NCBI GenBank assembly: GCA_963691655.1
Contig: OY829328.1
Coordinates: forward strand, 84,758,400 to 84,822,399
DNA from: Toxonevra muliebris
Taxonomy: Eukaryota; Arthropoda; Insecta; Diptera; Pallopteridae
DNA length: 64,000 nt
Direction: 5' to 3'
In this document: piece after piece, positions 25,488 through 37,543 of the stretch
How positions within the stretch are numbered: position 1 is the stretch's first letter
How the letters are laid out: each line of letters begins with the position of its first letter
Translations under genes and position numbers: made by a program
The notes under the pieces: model-generated
Told to the model about the DNA's origin: nothing
Seen by the model: the letters and a program-made list of their open reading frames with translations, nothing else
Database searches by the model: none

Positions 25488-26222
25488 TTTAGTTTGTTTT
25501 TATTATAAATTATTCGAAAACCCAAAAACTAGCAACAAAAATGAAATGAAACAAATAAATGAGTAATTTTGACAGCTAACATCTGTTTGCAAAGGCCATA
25601 TCAACTGGCAATTGTTAGTGTTGCCGATTCAACTCAGGCTTTTCCCTCTAAATTTAGTTATTTTTGAAAATAGAAATGCTGGGTGAAAGTTTAGCCTTCA
25701 ATTCATTTTTTTTTTAAATTTCAGAAAAAAATTTGTTCTACATAAAATGTGTAAAAGTGAAATAGAGAGAAAATGAAAGCGCCATTTTAAAGCACTAAAA
25801 TGCAACTATGGAAAGCAAGCGGAGTAGTACTTTATGAATATTGAAAATTTTAAAAAAATATTAGGTCCAAAAATAGAATCAATTTACCACATATACTTTC
25901 TAAAGCTTGCTTATATCGTCTGTACCACGACAAATTTTGGTTTTATGAATGTTTCATAATAAAAAAATAGAAAAATGCTATGAATCATATATCTGCAAAA
26001 GTTCGAAATATGCGACAGTAAAAATGTGATGGAAAGAGGGGTGAGACGGAAGCTCTTACCATCACATTTGACAACCACAATCAACTAGTTTAATTGTCTA
26101 AAAGCAGACTGACAACGATTGCCCACTCTACATTGTTCAATTTTGCATTTGTATAACAAACTCGCAAACCGTAATGTGTATCAAACACTGCTCGCATGTG
26201 TTTACGTTGTCTGTGCGTTGTG
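25488..26222. other. Intergenic region upstream of crossbronx
   Basis: Contains the crossbronx promoter on the minus strand. No TATA box is obvious and no coding capacity is seen. It ends at the 8-bp target duplication of the MITE at 26223. Confidence 0.4.
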
Positions 26223-26505
26223 CAGTGTGGCCAGCTTTTGTTTTTCAAAATCCGCTAAAATGATGAATAAAACGCATATTTTCTTAAAAAAGCGTTAAAT
26301 TTTTTTCCTCATAAAAGTGCGAGAAAACTCAATACATTTAAATTTTTTCACTAATACAGGCACACATCTGATACTTCTAGTCAATGAAAATTTCTTCGAT
26401 TTTTCAAAGATATTTTAAATTGAAAAAACGTGCAGAGCGCTAAATCACCTTTTCCGCGTTTTAATTTTCAAAAAGCACTAAAATCATGGTGAGTTGGCCA
26501 CACTG
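26223..26505. mobile_element. MITE family copy 1, 283 bp, 8-bp target duplication GCGTTGTG
   Basis: Begins CAGTGTGGCCA and ends with its reverse complement TGGCCACACTG (11-bp TIRs). The direct repeat GCGTTGTG flanks it exactly (26215-26222 and 26506-26513). A second copy lies at 38735-39029 and aligns along its whole length (for example TCAAAATCCGCTAAAATGA, AATTTCTTCGATTTTTC and GCGCTAAATCAC). No coding capacity. The 8-bp duplication fits mobilisation by a hAT- or P-type transposase. Confidence 0.9.
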
Positions 26506-26603
26506 GCGTTGTGACATTGGTAATAAAACAACAACAATAATTATTGAAAGTTCCTAAACACTCACGAAAAATACGCAACCAAAAATGTTCATAGCAGAAT
26601 AAG

Positions 26604-26686
26604 GTAAGCAGAGTGTGATTAAAAATATTTACTTTTTATAATCTAATTAGCAAACAGAGAAAAATATAAGTTTGTTAAATTTTCAG
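26604..26686 (+). other. Probable 5'UTR intron of the inositol phosphatase gene
   Basis: AAG|GTAAGC at 26603/26604 is a strong donor and TTTTCAG at 26680-26686 is a good acceptor, 83 bp apart, upstream of the ATG at 26961. Inference from splice signals only. Confidence 0.4.
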
Positions 26687-26960
26687 ATTACATGATATTG
26701 TGTGTTAAATTGGATTGTTAAGGAATCTGTACCTGTATTTTCGCAAAATAAAGTGCCTACCTGTTTAACCGAATGCAGCGAAGACAGCAGCAATTAACAG
26801 ATCACAAAAAAATTATTAATCTCGACATCAAGATTACGTAGCATCGCTTACTAATATTTTGGCATTAGTAATAGCTAATAAAACAAAAAAAATAAAATAA
26901 AAGCAGCAACATCAGCACTTGACGAAATTAATCCGAAATAAATTATTTGATTCATCCAAA

Positions 26961-28028
26961 ATGGTAACGACCAGCATTATCGCTGAACTATGCATTTATA
27001 TCCTAACATGGAATGTTGGTACTCATTACCCTGATGACATCTCGCTAACTGATGCATTCTCGCTGAATAATACTTCCAGCTGTCCTGAAGGTAGACTACC
27101 TGACGTATACGTGATTGCTTTACAAGAGGTGAATACAAAACCGAAAAATCAAATACTTGGCATTTTTCAAGATAACCCGTGGGTGTTGAAAGCGCGGGAA
27201 TATCTTGATGCCTATGAATATGTTAAAATCGAAACAGAACAATTACAAGGCATACATATAATGCTGTTCTCGCAACGTCAACACATATCGCATATGAAAG
27301 ATATCGAAACACAGCACACACGCACCGGTCTCGCAGGCCTGTGGGGCAATAAAGGCGCAGTTAGCATACGTATGAGCCTCTATGGAACAGGTGTGTCATT
27401 TGTTGGAGCCCACTTAGCGGCGCATGATCGTGAGCTTAAAGAACGTATTGAAGACTACAATCAAATTGTAAATAATCATCATTATAACACTCCCAAATAT
27501 CGTGGTATATTCGATCATGATTTTGTCTTCTGGTTTGGTGATTTGAATTTCCGTTTAAAGGGTGAAGATTCTGCATGGGATGTGCGTAATATGGTGGAGC
27601 ATGGTCGACTAGATGAGCTATTAGTACATGATCAATTGTCGTGGGTACGTCAAACGGGCAATGCTTTCAGTTTACTCACCGAACAGGCTCCCACATTTCC
27701 CCCGACCTTTAAGTTTGTAGAAGGGAGCGCTGAATATGATTTAAAGCGTCGCCCTGCTTGGTGTGATCGGATATTGTATCGTGTACAAGAGGATAAATAT
27801 CCACATATTACGCTGAGCATTTCCCAGTTGTCTTACAAATCACATCCTAATTATACACTCTCCGATCATAGGCCTGTTTCTGCCGAATTTCTCTATAAAA
27901 TCGAATCTCAATCACACACCGACGAAGAGATACATGAGCTGACACATGGTGGTGCTGAAGTCAGCACTGAGCTGCATTTGGCTAACGTAATTATCATGAT
28001 GATTTCTGCATTTTTAACAGTATTTTAA
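26961..28028 (+). CDS. Type II inositol polyphosphate 5-phosphatase (INPP5K/SKIP-like)
   Basis: 355-aa protein in a single coding exon. It removes the 5-phosphate from inositol phosphates or phosphoinositides. The exonuclease-endonuclease-phosphatase fold is complete: TWNVG (16-20), ALQEVN, HTRTGLAGLWGNKGAVSIR, FVGAHLAAHD, WFGDLNFRL (from 191), RRPAWCDRILYR (from 263) and SDHRPVSAEF (from 301). The WFGDLNFRL and PAWCDRxLY blocks are the family signature, and the catalytic Asn, Asp and His residues are present. The protein is essentially one catalytic domain, like fly CG9784-type enzymes. The first in-frame ATG is at 26961; frame open upstream of it starts without ATG. The C-terminus ends in a hydrophobic run (LANVIIMMISAFLTVF), a possible tail anchor. 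It could instead be readthrough past a donor-like AAC|GTAATT, with a last exon elsewhere. Confidence 0.93.
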   Translation: MVTTSIIAELCIYILTWNVGTHYPDDISLTDAFSLNNTSSCPEGRLPDVYVIALQEVNTKPKNQILGIFQDNPWVLKAREYLDAYEYVKIETEQLQGIHIMLFSQRQHISHMKDIETQHTRTGLAGLWGNKGAVSIRMSLYGTGVSFVGAHLAAHDRELKERIEDYNQIVNNHHYNTPKYRGIFDHDFVFWFGDLNFRLKGEDSAWDVRNMVEHGRLDELLVHDQLSWVRQTGNAFSLLTEQAPTFPPTFKFVEGSAEYDLKRRPAWCDRILYRVQEDKYPHITLSISQLSYKSHPNYTLSDHRPVSAEFLYKIESQSHTDEEIHELTHGGAEVSTELHLANVIIMMISAFLTVF

Positions 28029-31000
28029 AATACGCCTTCTTTAAAATCGATTTACTTTTTGTTTTTCTTGTAGTTTGAAAGTGTATACTAGTACAAGTGT
28101 GAAAGTGATTGTAAAAACAGACAAACAAAGAAAATAACGTGATAAAGATCGGTGCCAAAATGCTAAAATGGTCGAATTTTCATACGCCGCGGTTGTGCAT
28201 TTCGTTTACATTTGTTCTTTATCTTTATTAAATTTGAATTTTTTATTATTATTAATAATATACACACATGCATACATACACAGAGAATCTCATAATACTA
28301 TTAGCAAAAATTTTTAGAAAACAAAAAACCACAGAATCCGAACCACAACAACTACATGCATATTATGTTATCAGCAGTAATTCTTTAATTTTATTGTTAA
28401 TATTTTGTTTAAAATATATTTACTACATACTCAGGAGAATTGTATACAATTTGTATTATCTACTATATATATATTTCGTCCCAGTTATGTATTTTAAACT
28501 ATATATGCGAATTTTTTGTTTCGATTTTTGTTTTATCATTTTTGTTTTGTTTACAATAACTCGAAAACCTTATGTCCGAAATTTAATCTAAAAAAAAAAA
28601 AAAATTAAAAAAAAGAATAATAAACATTCGATTATTAGACTGTAACATTTATGTGCTCATATTAGCTGCTTAATATACATATCACAAATTTTTTCAAAAT
28701 CAAAATACTAGAAAGCAATAGAAAGAAAATATACATATTTACTCTAGAGCAGCATATGCGAGATTTGTATATATATATATAAATATTGTACCTATATAAA
28801 TATAAAATTGTTATTAACTCTTTTTAAAAATAAATAAATTTTAGCAACTCAATTCGAAATTTATTTAAGTGAAGAGAGTGTGCATTAAAATGACACTGCA
28901 GAAAATTTTTGAGGTTGTCATATGAGTTCAATATAAGCGATGTGCAATTGCTGCCACATGATATTTTATTAAAGCGATTTTTGTAAATAACAATTTCCGA
29001 TCTTATTAAATCTGCTTTAAATTATATAGAGCTGTTTCAATGGAATAAAATAAGATCTGTATAACCCTCATCCTGGATTTGCATGTACTTTAGAATATTC
29101 TAATTAACTTTGAAATATTTTAAATTTGTTCATTATAATATCCACATGCGATGCAACCATTCTGAACCACGTTTGATTGAAGTTATTGGATTCGTATTCT
29201 TCGAACAGTCTGCATAAGTCAAAGGAACGTAGTCGACGGATATGAAGATTGGCATATTCATAAGAGGTGATGATGGTATCTACTTATTTTTCATTTTTAC
29301 AGCTTAGGTGTAGGTGCTGCTATTCTAGCAGTGTTGTTTATTCTCCAGAAGAAGAATGCTCTGTACGCTTTTCTTATCAGTATCCGATCATAAACTTTGG
29401 GACGGGTCTGCAGATTGTTTTCTTTACTTTCTGGTTCAAATCCGAAAGCTGTTCTTATTCTAGCCAGTTTATATGTTTCTGTGTTAAGTTCTGGAATAAA
29501 AAAAAACAAAACAAAAAAATATGGGGTTAAGATTGTTTTACTTTGATTGCAGTTTACAAAGTTCCTTATGCAGCTTTATCAATAGTTAGGATTTTTACTT
29601 AAAAAATACTACAGTAATCAGGAAGTTTATAGTGAATCATAAAAACTCTGTTCAAGCACACGGGTGAGAAGTTTGTTTCCACTATCACTTGAGGAGAGAT
29701 GATAGCACTATGGATGCATGTAAAATCACGGTTGTGCTTTCTGTATTAAAAATATTAAATTAAAAGATTAAAAATGAATTTCTACGTCAGTATTGATGTT
29801 CATACATCAATAACTACTGACATCGGTATTTACGTTAGAAAATATTGATCGCATGGCCGCCGTTATATGCTATTTTTGGCTTTATAACCTCAAATTTACT
29901 ATGTACGAAAGCATCTGTTTATATCGAATTTTAGAAGGATTTAAAAATTATAATCATAGAGCTCGAAATATAATTTTTTACCCTCAATCGATGATAATTC
30001 ATATTAGTTGTATTAAAGATTTGATCAACAATATTTTATTTACTTTATATTTTTGATTATGTTATGTTCAGTATACCTACCTGATTACTATCATCTGAAA
30101 CACCAACTGGCTTTGTTTTTTGCAAGTCATTATGTTTCAAATCGCAGACAGGTTTTTCAACATTCTTATTTGCTTATCTAGAAATATACTACCCAAATGT
30201 TAAAAACATAATTAAAATTTAGTTAAAAATAAAAAAGTTCGTAAATTTCCCAGCATGTGCAAAATTTTATGTTAAATATATATCTACAAGTTATTTGAAC
30301 AAATCATAAAAAGAAAAATAAATAGTACACGTCTTCCAAAATGAAATAAAGTGCACGTGCTTCAAAGTAAATCACTGGCTAAACAGTTTAGTTCAACAAT
30401 ACAGAGCTACATAATTTTTGTCCAGTTTAGGTTGGAGTGATTGTCGGGAGACATACTGGTATCAGGCCTGAACGGTCCATTGTGATGTTACCATTATTGT
30501 TTATGTTCAAATACAAAATAATGTACCCGAATTGTTTGGAGTTAACCATTTTGCCAATCGAATCAGTCGTTGATGTATCAATTTGACACAATGATGTGAA
30601 ACAACGGCGGATGTTAAGTGTGTTCTGGGTTGGAATCGATGAGCCCAAAGTTTTATGCCTAAATCTCGAATATTCCAATCCGGTTTTGAGAGTACATTTT
30701 ATTTATTTTTTTAGTGTAACTAAAGCCATACTGGTTGGTTAATATGTTCCAATTAAACAAGTTTATCCCTTAAGCATCTTTCAGGATAAAACATTTATAG
30801 CCAAGAAGAGAATCGTGTAATTTACTGCAAATATAGAGGAATACAATGATTTCTATGAAGAAGAAAATAGCGCATTGTGAACAATGACCTAGTTAAAGGT
30901 TAGTAATATAGATATATTTTATTAATTTTTCACTAACCGATTTGTTCCTTTTGCATTTCATTTGAAGTAGAGTGAAGTAGAGGAGACGGAGTATCCTTTA

Positions 31001-32739
31001 TTATTTATTTTACCTGCTTGCCCTCTACGAAAATTTAGTAAATTTGGTACAAATATGTCAACAGGCGAGTAAATGCATTCTTTAACACTCCATTTGAAAA
31101 CCTTTACTCAGGTTAAGTCGAAAATCTGGTATTTTCGATGAAGAAGAAAGGGAGTACTATAGAATGTTGAGTTCTGAACGACCCAAACATAACAATGTTT
31201 TAGTTATTTCTGACAATTTAATTCTTATAAGATATACTGACAGAAGTATTAAAATTAAAGATTTTAAATTTATATATATTATTATTAAAGACTATGAAAC
31301 TGAAATCTAGTTGTTCATTTTCCATTAGAATTTAAATTTATTACACGAGGTAAACCAATAATAATATGAAATTTGTTGGATTCGCCAGAGGTTGAATATA
31401 GTTCTCCGATTTTTATTTAAGTGCATGGAAAAAAGTGTATTTGAAATAAAAAATTCCCCGTTGGCTCCATATTGATAACATCGGAAAATCACTTGACTAT
31501 TATTTTATTTCTTAGTTTTTTGTTTTTTTTTTTTTTTGTAAAAAAAACCCAAATTGTATATATTTTTTGTGCGTTGTACTCGTATGTGTTAAGTAAATAA
31601 TATATAACATTAACTAAAAAATTTGTTTATCAATTGCCAAGATAAATATGAAAAAAATTACAAAATATGTTAACACCTGCCAAAATAAAGAAGTACAAAA
31701 AAAAAAAAGAAATAATAATAAATAAATAAATAAAATTAAACACACAAAACTATTTCAATATTTGAGTTACAAAAACCTATATCTTTTATTAAAGATTCTG
31801 TATTTTGGTTTCTAATGAAGAAAGTATGAAACATATTGTGTTGAATACTATGCAAATAAATTTATTAAGATAAATTGCCATTATTATTTTTATAATGACT
31901 CATCTTAAATTTTTATCGATAAGATTATAAACTTATGATTAAATATTTATTAAAGAATAGCTGACTGCACTTACTACAATGAATAACAATTTACATCCAC
32001 ACAAATAAAATTTAGAAAAAAAGGTATTTTTTTTAAAGAAAATATTGAAATCATTTGTCATACTATATGAAAACAGAAATATTTTTAACTAATGACCAAT
32101 AGTTTTATTGTTTAATATGTATTACTAGATTTTTGAAGAAGAAACATGACATTAATTAACCCTTTCGCAAACAGTAATTTTAATGGCTTGTATGCCCCCA
32201 TCAATTATTTGGACCAGATTTGATACGCTCAAGCATCAGTTGTGACATCGAATATAATAAGTAAGAAAAAAAGTTAAATTTATGCGTTTTTGAGATGAAA
32301 ACTCTCGCAACTGTTTCAAAAGTATTTCAGAAACGTATGTTTGTGAGTATTTGGACGCCATTTTTTCCATCATATTATTTTTCTGCTATTTTTAGTTGCA
32401 GCGTTGCGAAATTTTTATGCTTTAGGATTTCGATAAGTATGCGTAGAATATTTTAGAAAATAAATACATTAATCGTAACACTTCTCATTTGGCACCTAAA
32501 CTCTATAAAGTCGAATAAATCTGAAAAGAATGTGTACCTTTAGTTTCGGGCTTTAAGACAATATTTTTTTGTTTTGCTTTATATTCTTGTAGATTATCAA
32601 TGATCGAGTTTCTAAATAGGAATGGAAATAGGTGAAAATTTGTATCGAGGGGTTTTTTTTTAGCATGGAAAAACTGAATCTGACATTTATTTGCAGAAAA
32701 AAAAAAAAATTTAGACATACCTTCCATACAAAAAAACCT
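28029..32739. other. Mostly noncoding, repeat-bearing stretch after the phosphatase gene
   Basis: The first part is probably the phosphatase 3' UTR, with AATAAA near 28830. Further on are AT-rich DNA, T- and A-runs near 31510-31545 and 31697-31710, and a likely non-LTR 3'-tail fragment at 30428-30493. Short open frames (29297-29509 minus, 29853-30056 plus) show no recognisable domain. Confidence 0.4.
30428..30493 (-). repeat. Fragment resembling the 3' tail of a non-LTR element, shared with the SINE at 50181
   Basis: On the minus strand it carries ATCACAATGGACCGTTCAGG and ends CAACCTAAAC. The segment at 50181-50246 carries ATCACAATGAGCCATTCAGG and ends with CTAACCTAACC repeats. Such shared tails are how SINEs borrow a partner LINE. 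It lies on the same strand as the RNase H relic at 32740-33525. Confidence 0.45.
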
Positions 32740-33525
32740 TGTGGTACTCAGCGGCTATCAGTGAAGCACGACATTTCTTTACAATATCTGATTTAACTAT
32801 TTTGGATTCTACTGCCTTCATTGCATCCTGACTGTCAGTAAAGATAGCGATATTCGAAATTCGAATCGTGCTGTCTTATAGAGATCGAGCTGCTTTCTCA
32901 ATAGCAAAAATCTTTGCAGCTGTCAGGAAGACGATACGACCGCCTTAGCTGCAGATCTTCGGAGTAGAGACCAGCTCCAGTTCTATTTTCCATCTTTGAG
33001 CCATCGGTAAATATGGTAATACCAGCATTACCTGTTACCGAACCCGACTCCCAGTCTTCCCTGGTTGGATATTGCGTTGGAATTGTAGTAATAAAATTTA
33101 GATTATAAGTCAAATAATCCGTGGCCACATGTAAGTCAGCTTTGGTACCATTTTGACCCCTCCGCTTTATCTCACTCAAAATTGTAGAGTGGCCATAATT
33201 TACTGATCTCCACACGTTGGATTCTTTCAGTCTGGAGCTCCTTTTGCGGCACAGCCTTGAACAAACACCCGTAGTGGCGAAATGAAATATCATATTCAGA
33301 CCTTCCTGAGGTGCACTACTTTAAGCTCTTGAGATCTCCAGGCTAACGAGTCTCTGCACTTTTCCCATGCGAGCTTGGTTGCTCTTCTTACCCAACGCCT
33401 TCCACCAGACAAGGCACCCATAGGTGATGATGGGTCAAATGATTGTGCCGGGTACCTCGTCACCCAGAGAACGGTTAATGAAATAATTTCCAAGATCTCC
33501 ACAACAAAGCTAATGAGGCTCAATG
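32740..33525 (-). pseudogene. Relic of a non-LTR retrotransposon (end of reverse transcriptase plus RNase H)
   Basis: Minus-strand fragments read, in order: YGCLVWWKALG near 33420, a linker with RLKESNVWRSVNYGHSTIL, then an RNase H start ITIFTDGSKMENRTGAGLYS (near 33000) and, after frameshifts and a stop, FAIEKAARSL and IAIFTDSQDAMKAVESK. TDGS and TDSQ blocks are hallmarks of RNase H in jockey- or I-type elements. Frame changes and a stop inside the domain show that it is dead. No ends or target duplication were found. Confidence 0.75.
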
Positions 33526-35211
33526 TGGGTCAATAAATAGAAATTTGGAAATTGTAGCAAATTTTTATTGCTATTTTAAAGTAAATACTTAACTTTGTGA
33601 AAATACGAGGTTTTTGGCATGATTATATAAAATTTTATGGAATAGGAATTTCTGTAAATGGGACTTAAAAAAAACATAGAGCACAAGCATGGTACTCTTT
33701 TATATTGTATCAAAAACTTTGGGAGCAAAAATGTGTTACTCTCTTGCAATGATGGAGCCAAGGGGGATAAGTAGGTTTTGGGGTAACCCAAAACCGCCTC
33801 CCTCTATCGCAATCTCTGGATTTGCTTGTGCTCTCTTGTGTTGTATTTCAAATGCAGAGAGCACAAGCGTTTTGCTCTCTTATAATACAAAAAATATAGA
33901 AAGAGCCACAATACGCTGCTCTCCTGTTAGTTCACTACAAAAACAAGGAGAGCAATATACTACGGTACATTTCAATACAGTACTATGTAGTTTTGAAGTG
34001 ACTGTACTTGTTATTAGATTTGAAGTTAATGTGTGTGCATAATTAAATAATTATGAATCGATTAATATTAAAGTGAATTATTAGAATTAAAAAGTAAACA
34101 TATTTAGTCACTATTTAAAGTTTGTTTGAGAAAGAGTTTTTTTAAGTGTAAGAAAGTATGTGAAATTCTTCAAAGTGTAAAAATTGGCTTTAATTTTTAT
34201 GAATAAATTTTTTTATTGTAAGTTACTTGTGAATTTAAAAAGCGAAGTAACTTTAAATATGATTCCGTTAAAAATTTAATTTTAGTAAAAAAAAAAATTT
34301 TGTTCATTTCATTCATTTCACCATGAAGGATTATATGAAATTTAAGTGTACCTTAAGTGTATGTGTGTGTATTTTGTGAAATCAGAAAGAACTTCAAATT
34401 GGACCTCAAAGAGCCTGAAAGCAGATCAAAATTGTGATATTCTACAAACTACACAAGAAAAATGTGATTTAAGGTAAAAATTAGAAACTAGGAATTCGCA
34501 TTAAATTATATATTTTAAATATTTATAATCAAATCTTAAAATCTTTATTACTCATATTTTAAAAAACATTATTAAATTTTTATTTTCCTTTTTCTCATTG
34601 CAGGTATGTTGATTGAATTTAATAAAAATTATTGAAAATAAAACTCAACTATAAATAAATCAATACGTAGGTTTTTTTATATAAGTAAATTTGGTTCAGA
34701 TTTTCTGATAAATGCCAAACGATCTACAATTTATCTGTGCTTATATATGTATATACCAAAAAAATAATAGTTTTCTATAAATTTTACCAAATAGCAAGAT
34801 GTAAAATAAGAAGGAAAAATATAAAAATTATATAAAAATTTAAATTTATATAATTTTTATGTTTAATATAAATCTGCGGAAAGGTAAAAACAAATATTAA
34901 AGAAATAATATTTTGAAAAATCTTAAACATTTTACTTTTTGGAAAATTTATGACAAAAACAAAGTATTTGCTTTATTTTCAAAGCTAAAATGATAAGCCA
35001 CATAATTAATTGCATACAAAAAATAAGAATTCTGCCTTTTGTTGTTCTTGTTTTGTCGCCACTCTTACATTTCTATGTAGTCCTTTTGCAGCTGTTGGTT
35101 CGTTTAATTCCACTCACGCAGTCCCATACACATAACCCGCGAATGCTCTGACTCTCTCTCTTTAGAAATTTGTATAGCCAGTGAGAAATTTATTAGTATA
35201 TATGTGATTAA
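33526..35211. other. AT-rich noncoding region with a strong hairpin
   Basis: No gene recognised. It includes repeated GAGAGCACAAGC motifs around 33677-33868 and a splice-acceptor-like tract CTCTCTCTTTAG ending at 35165. Confidence 0.4.
33824..33868. repeat. Perfect 12-bp-stem hairpin
   Basis: GCTTGTGCTCTC (33824-33835) is followed by its exact reverse complement GAGAGCACAAGC (33857-33868) with a 21-nt loop. A further AGAGCACAAGC lies near 33678, so the motif also occurs as a direct repeat. It may be a decayed fold-back element; a small-RNA precursor is possible but unsupported. Confidence 0.6.
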
Positions 35212-35218
35212 TGTGAAA

Positions 35219-36084
35219 ACAGTGGAGCCTTTGCAGAATTTAATGAAGCTCTTGATGGATTCATTGAAAATTTTGAAGAATTCAATGAATTCTTTGAAAG
35301 ATGCAATGAAGCCTTTGAAGAATTCAATGAAGGGTTTGAAGAATACAATGAAGAGTTCGAAGAATTCATTGAAGTCTTTGAAGAGTTCAATGACATCTTT
35401 GAAAAATTTAATGAATCCTTTGAAAAATTCAATGAAGCCTTTGAAGAACTCAAAGCAGCCTTTGAAGAGTTCAATGAAGTCTTTGATGAATTCAGTGAAG
35501 CCTTTGATGAATTCAATGCACCTTTGAAAAATTCAATGAAGTCTTTGAAAAATTCAGTGAAGCTTTTGAAGTCTTTGAAGAATTCCATGAAAGGTTTCAA
35601 GAATTCAATGAAGCCTTTGAAGAATTCAACAAAGCTTTTGAAGAATTTACTGAAGACTTTGAAGAATTCAATGAAGCCTTTGAAGAATTTAATCGAGCTT
35701 TTGAAGAATTCAAAGTAGCCTTTGAAGAATTTAAAAAAGCCTTTGAAAAATTCAATGAAGCCTTTGAAGAATTCAACAAAGCCTTTGAAAAATTCAAAGA
35801 ATCCTTTGAAGAATTCAAAAAAGCCTTTGAAGAATTCAATGAAGTCTTTGAAGAATTCAATGAAGCCTATGAAAAATTCAATGAAGTCTTTGAAGAATTT
35901 AATGAAGCCTTTGAAGAATTCAAAAAAGCCTTTGAAGAATTCAATGAAGCTTTTGAAGAATTAAATGAAGCCTTTAAAGAATTCAATGAAGTCTTTGAAG
36001 AATTTAATGAAGCCTTTGAAGAAGTCAATGAAGCCTTTGAAGCAGTCTTTGTAGAATTTAATGAAGCCTTTGATGAATTCCATT
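35219..36084 (+). repeat. 21-bp minisatellite, about 41 units, open in one frame as FEEFNEA heptads
   Basis: Tandem units of the form TTTGAAGAATTCAATGAAGCC. One forward frame reads (F-E-E-F-N-E-A)n with frequent conservative changes (FEKFNEA, FEEFKKA, FDEFSEA). That frame has no stop from about 35212 to 36120, except that a single missing base near 35517 shifts it. Two other units are shortened by 12 and 9 nt, which keeps frame. F at positions 1 and 4 and A at 7 would give an amphipathic helix. No ATG begins this frame; a TAA ends the upstream frame at 35209-35211. Frames reading LKNSMKP and, on the minus strand, NSSKASL are also partly open but are interrupted. It could be a noncoding minisatellite or an exon of an orphan gene. 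Confidence 0.85.
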
Positions 36085-37543
36085 TCTGCGCATTTTTTTT
36101 TTTGACGCAGCATATAAAATAATTTTGATATTTATGGCATGATCACTAGCACATGCCATTCAAACCTCTTTTTCATTTGGTTTATGAATTTTTCTAGAGA
36201 TATTTGGCAAATGATATTTCTTTGATATAGATAGAAATATTCATCGTTCAAGCAGAAATCACTAAGTCCAAATTAATTTTTTTAATTGGATCCGTATTAA
36301 TTAGTTTCTATAATTCGAATGGCAAACAAATTGGATTTTTGTTGATGCAATTGAAACGTATACTAATGTGTATATCATTCTGTTGACTTTTTTAAGTTTC
36401 GCCACTGTTCGTAGCGCACCGTGCACTGCATAAACTAACTTCATCTCAGAAATTAAAAAAGGGACTTATTGAATTCTGCGAGAACGCCGGCGATATATTA
36501 GTTTGCGATCTTGTTAAAAAATCATACTTTTAATAACGCCTTAATTATTTCAGTATTTTGTAGAACTAATAGCTACAATTGTCCCAAAAACTTTTAAAAT
36601 TCTTTTACACTAATATTAAAAATCATGCTTAAAGAAAAACAATTTATTGCTAAGCTTTCAAGTAACCAATGACAATCATTGATTTCCATTGATTGACAGT
36701 GGATATAGGAGCTAAATAGAAGTTGAAACTATATGGTATAAGTATTCAAAATGGTTCTGATGTGCTGGAAACATTATCATATTAATCTCATCTGAAAGCA
36801 AGTTTATAAACTAGGAATCTCTTTAATAGTTGCTATAAAAACGTCTGCAAATGCCGTTAAGAGCGGCATGGACTTCTGGATTAACCAGAATTTATACAAA
36901 TAGCGTCATATACGTGCTTGATTATTAGAGCACTACTTCAAAGTTCTTACGAAAAACTAAAACCATACTTCTTTAAATGCTTTAGTCAGGTTAACTTTAT
37001 GAATGAAACCATTTATGACGTCAATACACGCAATTGACGTTCCAGAAAGCCTTAGCTTCTAGAGTATATACATATGTATGTCAGTGTTCACAAAAGGGTT
37101 AAATTCTTACACATATTTTGAAGTTATTTTTACTATATTTGGTGTTCTACTTTGATATTAATTGAATGATAAAACAAAAATAAATTAAAATTAACAGCTG
37201 AAATAATGAAAAAATGTGAACATATATATATAAGTTCTTATAAATTTAATAATATTGGTTTTAGTTGCTTTGAAAGAAATAATTGGAATTTATGCCAAAT
37301 AGATACATATACATATTTTGTAAAACAATTGGTTTTTTCCCAAACCCCGTTCTTAAAAATATGTTTTCTTTAATAATAATAAGGGGAAAGCACTTATTGC
37401 CAGAAGGTTTTAAAATTAAAATATTTAAAATATTATTTGAATAATTTTAAATTGATTCTATGTTATTTTAATTAAATTATACTGGGTGAAAAGACGAAGA
37501 TGGTGGTGCTGGAAATATCTTAAATTCAAAAATTTCGCTTTAA
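36085..37543. other. AT-rich region without a recognised gene
   Basis: No open frame with family resemblance, no RNA gene and no clear repeat was found between the minisatellite and the inverted-repeat element at 37544. Confidence 0.4.

Noticed and set aside
26919..26960. Longer N-terminus for the 5-phosphatase beginning upstream of 26961
   Set aside because: The upstream extension begins at TTG, not ATG; the first ATG in frame is 26961 and gives a normal N-terminus for the family.
29267..29530. Possible second LTR or coding fragment near 29.3-29.5 kb
   Set aside because: Only a short TTTATTCTC..CAGAAGAAG match to the 42.2-kb segment and an isolated AATAAA; no ends or duplication could be drawn.
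35204..35964. Forward MKPLKNS-type and reverse NSSKASL-type frames in the minisatellite
   Set aside because: They are by-products of a 21-bp unit free of stops in several frames; unlike the FEEFNEA frame, they acquire stops along the array.
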